From: Armatimonadota bacterium
GTDB lineage: Bacteria > Armatimonadota > Fimbriimonadia > Fimbriimonadales > Fimbriimonadaceae
NCBI GenBank assembly: GCA_016125185.1
Contig: WGMG01000006.1
Coordinates: 1-64,000 of the forward strand
Direction: 5' to 3'
DNA length: 64,000 nucleotides
Position numbers and translations under genes: made by a program. Numbering within the stretch: the stretch's first letter is position 1; every line of letters starts with the position of its first letter. Positions 25,110-35,831 of this stretch are shown here, piece by piece. The notes below the pieces were generated by a model that did no database searches, was not told the origin of the DNA, and saw only the letters and a list, made by a program, of their open reading frames with translations.

Positions 25110-27050
25110 TTACGCGGGTCCCGGCTCAAGTCGCGGAGGCTTCAGCGACTGGCCCGATCCCACTTCTGAATCCTTTACGGGTTCCACCGCTCCAGAAGTT
25201 TCAGGAACCGGCTTTATCGGCGGAAGTTCGCGACCTTCCATGACCGCCAGGAACTCGTCGCGATCCAAAGTCTCGCGCTCCAAGAGTGCTTTCACGATCT
25301 CGTCGAGCTGCTTTCGGTGCGTGTTTACGATGTCCACCGCACGCTGATAGCAGCGGTCCACAATCGCGCGAACCTCTTCGTCGATCTGCTTGGCGATGTC
25401 CTCGCTATAGTCGCGCTCTTCGTAGTAGTCGCGACCCAAGAAAGGATTCTCCTTGCTTCGACCGATCGCCAGGGTACCGAGCTTCTCGCTCATGCCGTAC
25501 TTGGTGATCATCGCCCGAGCGATCGCCGTCACGCGCTGAAGGTCGCCGGATGCGCCCGTCCAGACTCGCCCAAAGGCAGTCTCTTCGGCCACACGTCCAC
25601 CCAGGAGCGTCGTGATGTCGTCGATCAATTCTTCCTTGCTGACCAGGTACTTGTCCGCTTCCGGCAGGCTCCAGGTCGATCCCAGCGACATGCCGCGCGG
25701 CAAAACCGTAACCTTGTGAACCGGATCGCTGTGTTCCAGCAACTCGCCGATCAAAGCGTGTCCGGCTTCGTGGTAAGCGATCACTTCGCGCTCTTCGCCG
25801 TTCATGATTCGGCTCTTTCGCTGAGGACCTGCAATCACTCGGTCCAAAGCCTCTTCGAGGTCGATCATGCCGATCTTGCTTCGGTTGCGTCGAGCCGCCA
25901 ACAGCGCGCCCTCGTTCAGGGTGTTTGCCAGGTCGGCGCCCGTAAACCCGGGGGTTCGCTTGCTCAGCGTTTCCAGGTTGACTTCGCCCTCAAGCGGCTT
26001 GCCCTTGGAGTGAATCTTCAAGATTTCGAAGCGTCCCTTCTGATCGGGAGCATCGACCACGATCTGTCGGTCGAATCGTCCCGGGCGCAGAAGCGCTGGG
26101 TCCAAAACGTCGGGTCGGTTCGTCGCTGCGATCAAAATAACGCCGGAGTTCGGGTCAAAGCCGTCCATCTCGACCAGAAGCTGGTTGAGAGTCTGCTCGC
26201 GCTCATCGTGGCCACCGCCGAGGCCTGCGCCTCGCTGGCGTCCGACCGCGTCGATTTCGTCCACGAAGATCAGCGAAGGGCGATGCGCCTTGGCCGTCTC
26301 AAAAAGGTCTCGAACTCGCGCCGCACCCACACCGACGAACATCTCAACGAAGTCCGAACCGGAAATGTGGAAGAACGGCACGCCTGCCTCACCCGCGATA
26401 GCGCGTGCGAGGTGCGTCTTACCGACGCCTGGGGGGCCCGTCAGCAAGATTCCCTTCGGAATCTTGGCGCCGAGCGCCGCATACTTCTTGGTGTTTTTCA
26501 AGAAGTCGACGACTTCAAAAAGCTCTTGCTTGGCCTCGTCGATGCCCGCCACGTCGTCAAACGTGACCTTGGGGCCGCTTTCGCCGACTCGCCGAGCCTT
26601 GCTCTTGCCAAAGTTCATCGCCTGTGAGCCCGATGCTTGGGCCGCGCGGATGAAGAAGAACCAGAGGATCGCAACGATGATCAGCGTCGGAGCAAAGACT
26701 CCGATGATGTTGACGATGGCGCTGCTCGCGCCGGGGCCAACGACGTTCAAAGGAATGTGGGCGTTGTTTAGCTTGTCGAGGAGTTCGCGTGCGTTCGGGT
26801 TAGTCACCTCGAGGTAGGTGCACTTATAGTCCTCGCCGGTGGTCGCCAGCTTGCCGGTGATCTCGTTCTGCTGCCAGGTGGCGTCGAGAACTGCACCAGA
26901 ATCCACCTTCTGCATCAGCTCATACGGCTTCAACTCGGCGATGTGAGTTTTAAAGCCCATACCCTTGGGCGCCAGGATGCTCAAAACGATGAAGCCAACC
27001 AAAAATAAGGTGGCAACAATGATGATGGCGTTTCGACTGTTATTTCTCAA
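25110..27050 (-). CDS. ftsH: ATP-dependent zinc metalloprotease FtsH (TTG start)
   Basis: Membrane-anchored AAA+ protease that degrades misfolded membrane proteins and selected regulators. Two N-terminal transmembrane helices (about residues 8-25 and 115-135) flank the periplasmic domain. The AAA domain has Walker [10 protein letters not shown] (about 205), Walker [12 protein letters not shown], the pore motif FVGVGAARV and the second-region arginines [14 protein letters not shown]. The zinc site is AYHEAGHAL (near 426). The tail of about 30 residues is Pro-rich. The start codon is TTG with GGAGAA just upstream. It lies 70 bases downstream of tilS in the same direction, an arrangement also known from other bacteria. 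Confidence 0.95.
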   Translation of the reverse strand: MRNNSRNAIIIVATLFLVGFIVLSILAPKGMGFKTHIAELKPYELMQKVDSGAVLDATWQQNEITGKLATTGEDYKCTYLEVTNPNARELLDKLNNAHIPLNVVGPGASSAIVNIIGVFAPTLIIVAILWFFFIRAAQASGSQAMNFGKSKARRVGESGPKVTFDDVAGIDEAKQELFEVVDFLKNTKKYAALGAKIPKGILLTGPPGVGKTHLARAIAGEAGVPFFHISGSDFVEMFVGVGAARVRDLFETAKAHRPSLIFVDEIDAVGRQRGAGLGGGHDEREQTLNQLLVEMDGFDPNSGVILIAATNRPDVLDPALLRPGRFDRQIVVDAPDQKGRFEILKIHSKGKPLEGEVNLETLSKRTPGFTGADLANTLNEGALLAARRNRSKIGMIDLEEALDRVIAGPQRKSRIMNGEEREVIAYHEAGHALIGELLEHSDPVHKVTVLPRGMSLGSTWSLPEADKYLVSKEELIDDITTLLGGRVAEETAFGRVWTGASGDLQRVTAIARAMITKYGMSEKLGTLAIGRSKENPFLGRDYYEERDYSEDIAKQIDEEVRAIVDRCYQRAVDIVNTHRKQLDEIVKALLERETLDRDEFLAVMEGRELPPIKPVPETSGAVEPVKDSEVGSGQSLKPPRLEPGPA

Positions 27051-27119
27051 TCTTTCTCCAGAATGGGGTCTAGCAGTATCTACGCTTACCCCATGCTTGA
27101 CGTTACGATGAACGTTCTT

Positions 27120-28493
27120 TTACTGTATCGGTTCAAATTTCAACTCAACTACCGTTGAGCAATCGTCGCCTCTATACATTCTGTGCGATAAACAGACTCC
27201 TGGCAACCAAATTGGTCCAAGAAAATCGCAAATGAGAGGCAATCTAACTCTAGCCGCCGCAGTGAGCTTTGCTTCCGATAACAAGTCGCTAACTTTCCGA
27301 GTTCCTTCGAATCCCAAAGGCTGCATGCTATCGCCCTGCTGAGTAGACCGGAAGTACAGATCGCCGCGAATCTGAGACTTGGGAATCTGAACGTGAAGCG
27401 CGGCTCGCTGAACCGGCAGAGAGGCCGATGGCCGCTCAATCGCCATGATTTTCCATCCAAACTCCTCGCTCTCGGTTTCTCCCGGACAAGTGATTCCAAA
27501 TCGAAACGGTTCCGTGGGTCGGAGGACCCGGAAATGGACCTTCTCTCCGTCCCATTCGCACACCACTTCGCCCCCATCCGCCGTCAGTGATCCTCGTTCG
27601 GACCGAATCTCCTCCGCCAACAATTCTGTCTGGTCGTAGTCGATGGGTGCCCCCAAAGACTGAAAGGCTAGCCGCGCCGCCCGCTTGAACAAGACCGCCG
27701 GTAGGGAAGTCAGATGCGCCTTCGAGAAAGCGACCTCCACGTCGCGAGTCAGGAACGCCAATTCCCCGTTCATAACCACTTCGGATTGCTCCAGCGCCGC
27801 CGCCGCTGCACCGTTCAAGAAACGATCTTCTTCTTCCAAGATCGAAGCGCACCGCGCCATCGCCGCCTCGTAACGAGGATTCAACACCGCGAACTCAGGC
27901 GTCACGCGCTGGCGGATGCGCACGCGCGAAAAATCGAGGTTGTCGTTGCCTGGGTCGTTGTGAAACCAAAATCCCTGAGCCTCGCAGTAAGCCGTCGTCT
28001 CTTCGCGGCCGAAAGACAGCAGAGGACGCACGATATTCCCCCTTCGTGCCGGAATTCCCGTCAGGCCTTGCGGACCCGTGCCCCGCGCCAGGTTGAACAA
28101 AATCGTCTCCACGTGGTCGGACCGTGTGTGCGCCGTCGCAATCAGGTCGCACTCCAATCGCCTCGCCGCCTGCTCCAAAAAGTTGTAGCGCGCCATTCGG
28201 CCCGCTTCCTCGATGCCCATCCGCAGGTCCGTCGCCATGCGGGGTACGTCCGCCTTGCCCGAAACAAATGGAATATCGAGCTCCTGGCAGAACGCCTCGC
28301 AAAGCTTCATCTCCTTGTCCGCCTCCGGCCGCTGGCCGTGGTGCAGGTGCGCCGCGATCACGTCGTAACCCGAAATCTTCAATAGATGCAGGAGGCACGT
28401 GCTGTCGGCTCCGCCGCTGTAGCCGACAAGGATCTTCGCGTCTGGAGCAAGAAGACCACTCTCAAAAAGGTGTCGCTGAAACTGCTCCTGCAC
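27120..28493 (-). CDS. tilS: tRNA(Ile)-lysidine synthase (GTG start)
   Basis: Modifies the wobble cytidine of tRNA-Ile(CAU) with lysine so that it reads AUA. The PP-loop SGGADS is at residues 26-31 from this start, and AHLHHGQRPEADKE and IATAHTRSDHVETILFNLARGTG are the family segments. The C-terminal TilS domains are present, giving about 458 residues. GTG at 28493 is proposed because the longer open frame crosses into the divergent photolyase gene and has no family character; a CTG at 28502 with AAGG upstream is an alternative. It is divergent from the photolyase gene and followed by ftsH. Confidence 0.9.
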   Translation of the reverse strand: MQEQFQRHLFESGLLAPDAKILVGYSGGADSTCLLHLLKISGYDVIAAHLHHGQRPEADKEMKLCEAFCQELDIPFVSGKADVPRMATDLRMGIEEAGRMARYNFLEQAARRLECDLIATAHTRSDHVETILFNLARGTGPQGLTGIPARRGNIVRPLLSFGREETTAYCEAQGFWFHNDPGNDNLDFSRVRIRQRVTPEFAVLNPRYEAAMARCASILEEEDRFLNGAAAAALEQSEVVMNGELAFLTRDVEVAFSKAHLTSLPAVLFKRAARLAFQSLGAPIDYDQTELLAEEIRSERGSLTADGGEVVCEWDGEKVHFRVLRPTEPFRFGITCPGETESEEFGWKIMAIERPSASLPVQRAALHVQIPKSQIRGDLYFRSTQQGDSMQPLGFEGTRKVSDLLSEAKLTAAARVRLPLICDFLGPIWLPGVCLSHRMYRGDDCSTVVELKFEPIQ

Positions 28494-28537
28494 ACAATTC
28501 AGCGTACCTTTCCGCCTTAGTTGCGTAGAAGCCCTTG

Positions 28538-29929
28538 GTGAAACGAGCTCTCTGTTGGATTCGACGCGACCTGCGCCTCCACGACCATCGCGCGCTCTAC
28601 GAGGCAACCCAAGCGTTCGACGAAGTCGTCGTCGCCTTCGTCCTCGACACCACCATCCTCGACCGCATCCCCGACAAACGCAACCGTCGAGTCACGTTCA
28701 CCCTCGAATCCCTGCGCGAACTCGACGCCAAACTTCGTGCCCACGGATCCCAATTGCTGGTCCTCCACGGCGACCCCCGTGCCGAAATTCCTCGCGCCGC
28801 CAAGAGCCTCGCATGCCAAGCCGTCATCGCCGCCCACGACTTCGAACCCGCCGCCACCAACCGAGACGAACAAGTCAAAAAAGAGCTAAAAAGTATAGGT
28901 TTATATTTCTATACCTATAAAGATCAAGTCATCTTCGAACGAGGCGAAATCCTCTCGCAAGCCGGCGCACCGTTCCGCGTCTTCACCCCCTATTCCAAGG
29001 CCTGGTTGTGCCATTTTGTGCCAAAACGCGACGCCGCCGACTACCAACCAAACCTCCAAAAGCTCCTCTCCCAATCGCAAATAGCGCCCCACTCCCAAGA
29101 CCTCTCCTACGACCTCATTGGCTACCAAAAGGCCGATCTCTGGCTCGCCCCTGGCGAAGACTCTGGACAAACGGCCCTCAAGCAATTCGAGCGAAAAATC
29201 GATGGCTATAAAGACCATCGCGATTTCCCCGCCGATGATGGAGTCAGCTACCTCTCAGTACATTTTCGCTTCGGCACCGTCTCCATCCGCGAAGCCGTCC
29301 GCGCCGCCCTCGCCAAAGACTCCGAGGGAACTCGCAAGTGGCTGATGGAACTCATCTGGCGCGAGTTCTACCAAGACATCCTCGGCAACTTTCCCGAAGT
29401 CGTCGAGACGACCTTCGATCCTCAATATCGAAGCCTCGAATGGCCTGGTTCGGATGAGCATTTCCATCTCTGGTGCCAAGGCATGACCGGCTACCCCATC
29501 GTTGATGCCGCCATGCGATGCCTCAACCAAACCGGCTGGATGCACAACCGCCTCCGCATGATCGTCGCCTCATTCCTCACCAAGGACCTGCTGGTCGACT
29601 ACAAAAAAGGGGAAGCCTACTTCGCTGCCCAACTCCTCGACTACGAACTCGCCTCCAACAATGGTGGCTGGCAGTGGGCCTCCAGCGTGGGGTGCGATGC
29701 CCAGCCATACTTCCGCATCTTCAACCCTTACCTCCAGAGTCGAAAGTTCGATCCCAAAGGCGATTTCATCCGCCAATGGGTCCCAGAGTTGAAGGATCTT
29801 GATAACGAAGCCATTCACTGCCCGAACCCGATGGATCAAGCAATGATGGACTACCCCGCACCGATTGTCGAGCACGATGAAATGAGAAAGAGAGCGATCG
29901 CGTTGTTCGAGTCGTACCGAAAGGCTTAG
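28538..29929 (+). CDS. phrB: class I deoxyribodipyrimidine photolyase (GTG or TTG start)
   Basis: Repairs UV-induced pyrimidine dimers with blue light, using FAD. The N-terminal photolyase domain begins [17 protein letters not shown]. The FAD-binding domain carries [19 protein letters not shown], then [24 protein letters not shown] (including the Trp of the electron-transfer chain) and the family tail [18 protein letters not shown]. About 463 residues, full length. The open frame starts with TTG at 28535 directly followed by GTG at 28538; GTG is chosen. An AT-rich patch with a 7-bp inverted repeat (TATAGGT/ACCTATA, 28894-28919) lies inside the gene without disturbing the frame. The stop overlaps the convergent diguanylate cyclase stop by four bases. 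Confidence 0.93.
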   Translation: MKRALCWIRRDLRLHDHRALYEATQAFDEVVVAFVLDTTILDRIPDKRNRRVTFTLESLRELDAKLRAHGSQLLVLHGDPRAEIPRAAKSLACQAVIAAHDFEPAATNRDEQVKKELKSIGLYFYTYKDQVIFERGEILSQAGAPFRVFTPYSKAWLCHFVPKRDAADYQPNLQKLLSQSQIAPHSQDLSYDLIGYQKADLWLAPGEDSGQTALKQFERKIDGYKDHRDFPADDGVSYLSVHFRFGTVSIREAVRAALAKDSEGTRKWLMELIWREFYQDILGNFPEVVETTFDPQYRSLEWPGSDEHFHLWCQGMTGYPIVDAAMRCLNQTGWMHNRLRMIVASFLTKDLLVDYKKGEAYFAAQLLDYELASNNGGWQWASSVGCDAQPYFRIFNPYLQSRKFDPKGDFIRQWVPELKDLDNEAIHCPNPMDQAMMDYPAPIVEHDEMRKRAIALFESYRKA

Positions 29930-32718
29930 GCCGAATTTCGCATCGATTCCTGGCCCGCATCGTCAACGCGAACGCAGTTTCGTCCCGCCTCTTTAGCGGC
30001 GTACAAAGCCGAGTCAGCCCGGTCGATAAACGTCGCCGGATCGTAGCCCACCGAAGCCACTCCGAAGCTCGCCGTGACGCTGCGGTAAGGAAGTTCGATC
30101 TCTTCGATCTCCTTTCTCAAGCGTTCGGCTAGCTTGATCGCGCACCATAGGTCGGTGTCCGCGCACAGCACGATGAACTCCTCGCCGCCCCAACGAGCCG
30201 GTAGGTCAGATTCGCGACAGGTCATCGCCAACACGTCGGCAACTTTCTGAAGGACGATATCCCCCGCCTTGTGCCCGAAGTCATCGTTGAACTTCTTGAA
30301 ATGATCGACGTCCAGCATGATCGCCGTGAGCTGTCGTCCCGCCTTGTGAGCATGCTGAATCGAGTGCGAAAGTCGCTCCACAAAAAGGCGTCGATTTGCG
30401 ATCCCGGTCAGCGCGTCGGTTCGACTTTCCATTTCCAAACGTTGGTTTGCCTCGGCCAAAAAGTCGGTGTGCTGAACCAGGCTCTGCGTGTACTCCTGAT
30501 TCAAGAGGTCGCTCAGCTTTCGTTCGGTGATGTCCTGTATTTGCGATACAAAACGCGACGGACTGCCATCGGTGTTACGGATGAGTGAAACGCAAAGCAG
30601 AATCCAAATGAGCTGCCCATCCTTGCGGTAGTACCGCTTCTCCATCGTGTACGTGGAAATCTCGCCAGCAAGCATGGCGTAAACATGATCGAGATCTCGG
30701 TCCAGATCGTCCGGGTGGGTTATTGCTTGAAAATCAATTTGCAGCAATTCCTCCTTCGGGTAACCCACGATTTGGCAGAGGGCCGGATTGACATACATCC
30801 ACTTTCCATCAAGCCCGACCTGGGCCATTCCAATCGGCGCATTCTCGAATAATTGTTCAAGGTCGTCGTTGGCTTGTCGAAGCTGATCGGCCGCTTCCCG
30901 AAGGCCCGTAACATCCTGAGAGGTGAGAAGCACTTTCTTCACGGTTCCGTCGAAGGAACGCTCCAGAACGCATTCCCGGTAAGCAATCCAACGCCAGTTT
31001 CCATCCCCATTGCATATTCGATGTTCGAATTCGTAAATCTCGCCGTCGAGCAGCTTCCGCACATCTGAAAATTGCTGAAGAGTCTTGGCCCAGTCATCGG
31101 GGTGGACCATCTTCTTAAGCAGCGGTAACCCTCCGTCGAGAATCTGCTCTTCAGTGAGTCCCAGCGATTCGTGTCCAAAGCGGTTCGAATAGACCATTCT
31201 TCGGCGATTGAGGTCAAAGACGTAAGTTGCACTCGCCGAAGAATCCGACAAACCTTCAAGGAACCTTCGCTCTTCAAGTTGCCGCTTCGCCAAGTTGGAG
31301 ACACGCTCCAAAAGCACGAGACAAAGAAAAGTGAGTCCCGTAACCGCAAATCCGACGAGCAAGATCAACAGGCCGAATTGGGAGGTCCAGGCGTTGGTAA
31401 GGTTTAGCGGTTGGACATAGACTTTCCAATCAAGTTTCCATCGTTCGACGTCGCTTTCTCCACTGACGGGGAAACCCTCCTTCAAAGGTTCCTTTTTGTA
31501 GATGACCGAATCGCCTTCGACGATTTGGTACGTGTACTTGTCGCCAAGCTCGCTCGGGATTGCCCTGGAGAACCGGTCGACCAAGCAAACTCCTGCGATC
31601 AAGCCGTTGTACTTGCCGTTGCGGTAGGTTGGTGCATAGATCAGAATTCCCTTCCCACCCTGTCTCAGATTCACCGATTGGGAGACGCTAACTGAACCGG
31701 ACCGTTTTGCCCTTTGCGCAGCCAAAAGCCTCCGACCAGTCATCGAAAGGTTCTGGTTTAGGACCTGCTCGTTGCCGGTCAGGGGTTCGACCCATCGAAT
31801 AAACCCATCCTCATCCAGCCATTCCACGGCCTTGAATTCGGGGTAATCCTGCAAATAGGCTCTCGCGTCCTGAGACCAGTACTGGTGCTCGGACTCGATT
31901 CCCATGCTCATTCGAGAAGCCATGTGCGAAATGGCATTGGCATCCGCGTTGATTCGAGCCTCGATGTAGCTGCGAATTTGGTTTGCGCTTCGCTGATCTT
32001 CCACCTGAAGGTGTGTGATCTCCTGGGCGACCTGCGCCGAATACAGCACAAAAGTTCCCAGAAGGAAGCTGAGGGCTGCCGGATAGGGAAGCCAGTTCAA
32101 TCTCCATTCATACGTGCGACACCGCAGAATCGCAGTGACCGCCAAGGCCATGTTGAGAAGCATGAAGGCTAGCGAGGCAAGCGGCGGAAACTGATTTCGT
32201 GCAGCAAATTCAGGTGTCAGGTTGATTCCCGAGAGGTCGCATGTAAACAGGATAAGACTGCTGACCGACACAAAAGTTGAGATCGATCCGACCGCGATCG
32301 TCCAAGCTTTCGTCCACTTTCCAATTGGCTTGAACGCGATCAGCAGACCGATCAAAAGACACAGAAGCGCGGCGCAAAGGGCGAATGGTGCAAGGAATAG
32401 GTGAACACCCTGAGGAGGCGCACCTGGTGGCGGCATAAATCCTCCGCCAGGGCCTGCCGGTGGTAGTGGCGGAGGAAGGGTCCAAAATACGAGCGAGGCC
32501 AGGGCCAGAATGATCGCGGGAACCGAAAGGATGGAAGAGACTGAACGGCGTGACCGGAGAGAAAAAAGGAGCGAGATGGAAAGGCAGAAAAGGCACAACG
32601 ATACGCTCAAATGCATTGGATTCAGTGCATTGAGGTGAAACAGGCTACTCGCTGTCGAAACGAGCCCAAAGACGCCACTGGCAACGACGAAAGAGTTCGT
32701 GAGTTGACGGGCGCCCAA
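29926..32718 (-). CDS. diguanylate cyclase: membrane region, CHASE, two PAS and GGDEF domains
   Basis: 930 residues. The N-terminal third has about seven hydrophobic segments with a Pro-rich loop. An extracytoplasmic CHASE-type sensor follows at about residues 245-440 ([17 protein letters not shown], then [16 protein letters not shown]), closed by a helix near 460. Two PAS domains lie at about 500-610 and 625-740 ([20 protein letters not shown]). The GGDEF domain begins [12 protein letters not shown], with active site GGEEF near 843. RESD lies five residues before it and is a complete I-site for product inhibition by c-di-GMP. Active cyclase activity is therefore predicted. There is no EAL domain. 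Confidence 0.9.
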   Translation of the reverse strand: MGARQLTNSFVVASGVFGLVSTASSLFHLNALNPMHLSVSLCLFCLSISLLFSLRSRRSVSSILSVPAIILALASLVFWTLPPPLPPAGPGGGFMPPPGAPPQGVHLFLAPFALCAALLCLLIGLLIAFKPIGKWTKAWTIAVGSISTFVSVSSLILFTCDLSGINLTPEFAARNQFPPLASLAFMLLNMALAVTAILRCRTYEWRLNWLPYPAALSFLLGTFVLYSAQVAQEITHLQVEDQRSANQIRSYIEARINADANAISHMASRMSMGIESEHQYWSQDARAYLQDYPEFKAVEWLDEDGFIRWVEPLTGNEQVLNQNLSMTGRRLLAAQRAKRSGSVSVSQSVNLRQGGKGILIYAPTYRNGKYNGLIAGVCLVDRFSRAIPSELGDKYTYQIVEGDSVIYKKEPLKEGFPVSGESDVERWKLDWKVYVQPLNLTNAWTSQFGLLILLVGFAVTGLTFLCLVLLERVSNLAKRQLEERRFLEGLSDSSASATYVFDLNRRRMVYSNRFGHESLGLTEEQILDGGLPLLKKMVHPDDWAKTLQQFSDVRKLLDGEIYEFEHRICNGDGNWRWIAYRECVLERSFDGTVKKVLLTSQDVTGLREAADQLRQANDDLEQLFENAPIGMAQVGLDGKWMYVNPALCQIVGYPKEELLQIDFQAITHPDDLDRDLDHVYAMLAGEISTYTMEKRYYRKDGQLIWILLCVSLIRNTDGSPSRFVSQIQDITERKLSDLLNQEYTQSLVQHTDFLAEANQRLEMESRTDALTGIANRRLFVERLSHSIQHAHKAGRQLTAIMLDVDHFKKFNDDFGHKAGDIVLQKVADVLAMTCRESDLPARWGGEEFIVLCADTDLWCAIKLAERLRKEIEEIELPYRSVTASFGVASVGYDPATFIDRADSALYAAKEAGRNCVRVDDAGQESMRNSA

Positions 32719-32873
32719 CCGTTGGTTCTTCGAAGTTCTGATTTTGGAGCCTTCCGCATGGAATGATCGGCGAATTGGGCACCCAAATGAAGGACTCGGG
32801 GCATGAAAGTTATGCCCCGTCGTAGAATTAGACTCCTTAGCCTAAAGATTGAGCTTTGAGCCAGCCGAACGGC

Positions 32874-34010
32874 CTAGCAAACGGCCTGTTCGGTGTCGGC
32901 GTCGAACACATGGATGCGATCGAGGTTGATGCAGAATTCCGACTCGGTCATCGGCTTCAACTTCGTCTCCTTGTCGATCGATGCCACGAGCCGCAGATCG
33001 CCAATCGTCAGATAGGCAACGTACTCGTGGCCGAGTGGCTCCATGACATCGACGGTCGCTTTGATCGTGTTCTCGTGCGAGGGGGTCACGTTCGAAGGAA
33101 CGCTCTTGTCGTAAATCTCTTCGGGTCGAATGCCGAGGATGACCTTCTTGCCTTCGTAGTTTCGAATCGCATCCTGAACCGGAGCGGGGAGTACGAAAGC
33201 GCCTGCATCGATTTTTCCGCCGATGATCGAGGCGTCGATGAAGTTCATGGGAGGCGAACCGATGAATCCGGCGACGAACTTGTTGGCCGGATGGGCATAG
33301 ACGGTTTCCGGCTTGTCGCATTGCTGGAGAACACCGTCCCGCATGATGGCCATTCGCTCGCCCATGGTCATCGCTTCAACCTGGTCGTGCGTGACGTAAA
33401 TCGTGGTGATACCGAGCTTGCGGTGAAGAGAGATCAGTTCGTAACGTGTCTGAACGCGGAGTTTGGCGTCAAGGTTCGAAAGCGGCTCGTCCATCAGGAA
33501 GACCTTTGGCTTTCGCACGATGGCGCGGGCCAAGGCGACGCGCTGTCGCTGGCCGCCAGAAAGCTCCTTCGGCTTACGTCCGAGGTACTTCTCGATATCG
33601 AGCATTCGCGCCGCTTCCTTCACGCGGTTGTCGATATCTTCCTTGATCTTTTTCGCCTCGGCGGCGTGAGAAACCTGCCACATGAAGCCTTTCAACTCAC
33701 GCAGGCGGAGGCCGAACGCGATGTTGTCATATACGTTCATGTGGGGGTACAGCGCGTAGTTTTGGAACACCATCGCGATGTCGCGATCCTTCGGAGGAAC
33801 GTCGTTGACGCGAACCTCGCCGATCATGATATCGCCGTCGCTAGCCTCTTCGAGCCCCGCGATCATCCGCAAAGCGGTCGTTTTTCCGCAACCCGATGGT
33901 CCAACGAGGACCATAAATTCTTTGTCTTTGATTTCGAGGTTGAGGTTGTCGACGGCTTTGACGTCTTTGCCAAATACTTTGCTGATGTTACGGAACGCGA
34001 CTCCTGCCAA
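32874..34010 (-). CDS. sugar ABC transporter ATP-binding protein, MalK/UgpC/MsmX type
   Basis: 378 residues. Walker A GPSGCGKTTALRMIAGLE, Q-loop MVFQNYALYPHM, signature LSGGQRQRVALARAI, Walker B VFLMDEPLSNLDAKLR and the switch His in TIYVTHDQVEA are all intact. The C-terminal TOBE/OB region of MalK-like ATPases follows (ILGIRPEEI). The helical subdomain between the Q-loop and the signature carries an extra stretch of about 20 residues (around FMWQVSHAAEAKKIKEDI) not usual in MalK. No permease or binding protein is adjacent, so it is likely a shared ATPase serving several sugar importers, as MsmX does in Bacillus. Confidence 0.9.
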   Translation of the reverse strand: MAGVAFRNISKVFGKDVKAVDNLNLEIKDKEFMVLVGPSGCGKTTALRMIAGLEEASDGDIMIGEVRVNDVPPKDRDIAMVFQNYALYPHMNVYDNIAFGLRLRELKGFMWQVSHAAEAKKIKEDIDNRVKEAARMLDIEKYLGRKPKELSGGQRQRVALARAIVRKPKVFLMDEPLSNLDAKLRVQTRYELISLHRKLGITTIYVTHDQVEAMTMGERMAIMRDGVLQQCDKPETVYAHPANKFVAGFIGSPPMNFIDASIIGGKIDAGAFVLPAPVQDAIRNYEGKKVILGIRPEEIYDKSVPSNVTPSHENTIKATVDVMEPLGHEYVAYLTIGDLRLVASIDKETKLKPMTESEFCINLDRIHVFDADTEQAVC

Positions 34011-34105
34011 TGATTTCTCCTAATTTCTGATGGAAGTGTGACGGATTATAACCCGATACGGAAGCATTGTGGTAGCTTCGAATGGGGCCGAGGTCAAATT
34101 CCTTT

Positions 34106-34849
<744 letters not shown>

Positions 34850-34861
34850 TTCGCTCGCGCG

Positions 34862-35818
34862 ATGCCATCAAATCTGTCGTACAGTAGTTTTACTGTGGGA
34901 GTTTTGATGGCAGTTGTTGCCGCCTTTGCAAACGGAGCAGTACAGGCGGTCGACCCAATCGAAATCGTCGATCAGAAGGATGCGCCATTCGTTCTTCGTT
35001 CGGACCAAGTCGATGTGTTTCCCAAGCAATTTGTCATTGGCTCGCGTGAAGGTCAAAAGCCCGGATTTTTTCTCATCCGTGAAAGCCGATTCGACGCGAA
35101 GCTTTATGACCAAGCAAAGACCGACCTGAAGGACGTGACCATCATCCGCATTGTGCGGAAGGAGAAGGACGGAAAGCTTTCCGGCTGGGATTTGGCGGGC
35201 AAGAGCCAGGCCGTCGATGAAGCTAGTGTTCCCGCCCCAGTTCGAAGCTCGTTGAAAGAGGGAATCTTAGCTGTAGAGATAGGCGGAGCCTATCGGAGCG
35301 AGGGCGGGAGTTCCGTGCTCCTGACCCAGCCCGCCGACGCGCACATGATCGTCAACGGCTCGACTCGCCGGGCTTGGACGACGTTTTCGTCAACCGACAA
35401 GTTTGTGGACATCCTCGTTCGGGTCGAAGGACGGCGGGAGGTCGGAGCGTTTAGCGCCAAGCCTGGCGAACCGACGTCCATTGACGGCTCTCAATTCCAG
35501 GTGCTGCCCGAGCAAGTTCCACTCACTGCCGACAAACAAGAAGGACGCAAGGTGCATCAATTGGGTAAGTCGCTATTCGACTATAACCTCAAAATCGATG
35601 TGGATTGGGACGCTCTCCAAGCAGCGAACCCAAACGTGCTCGAACTCAGTTCGTCTTCCGAAAGTAAGTCGCTCGGTGGCGATCCGCCAACCCTTCTCGT
35701 CTCCAGCACCACACCGATCAAATTCTGGAAACAGATCATCGTGATCCGCCACTCAACGTTGGCTGGCTATTTTGGACATGTGCCAGCCGCTCCGATAGCG
35801 ACTTCGGATCGGTCATAA
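34862..35818 (+). CDS. secreted protein of unknown function
   Basis: 318 residues with a probable signal peptide (FTVGVLMAVVAAFANGAVQA). No domain is recognised. The mature part has alternating strand-like stretches (FVLRSDQVDVFPKQFVIGSREG, FFLIRESRF, TIIRIVRKEKDGKLSGWDLAG) and no Cys cluster or catalytic motif. The second half contains KLFDYN-like and SSSSESKSLGG low-complexity pieces. It starts 12 bases after the prepilin-like gene, so the two may be co-transcribed, and ends 13 bases before the MutL-type gene. A role in the envelope is inferred only from the signal. Confidence 0.5.
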   Translation: MPSNLSYSSFTVGVLMAVVAAFANGAVQAVDPIEIVDQKDAPFVLRSDQVDVFPKQFVIGSREGQKPGFFLIRESRFDAKLYDQAKTDLKDVTIIRIVRKEKDGKLSGWDLAGKSQAVDEASVPAPVRSSLKEGILAVEIGGAYRSEGGSSVLLTQPADAHMIVNGSTRRAWTTFSSTDKFVDILVRVEGRREVGAFSAKPGEPTSIDGSQFQVLPEQVPLTADKQEGRKVHQLGKSLFDYNLKIDVDWDALQAANPNVLELSSSSESKSLGGDPPTLLVSSTTPIKFWKQIIVIRHSTLAGYFGHVPAAPIATSDRS

Positions 35819-35831
35819 TCTAGGGACTACC

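Noticed and set aside
25317-26627. 436-codon open frame antisense to ftsH
   Set aside because: Shadow of a highly conserved gene with strong codon bias; no ribosome site or homologous pattern.
32856-34013. 385-codon open frame antisense to the sugar ABC ATPase
   Set aside because: Mirrors the ATPase gene end to end, a typical effect of GC-rich codon use.
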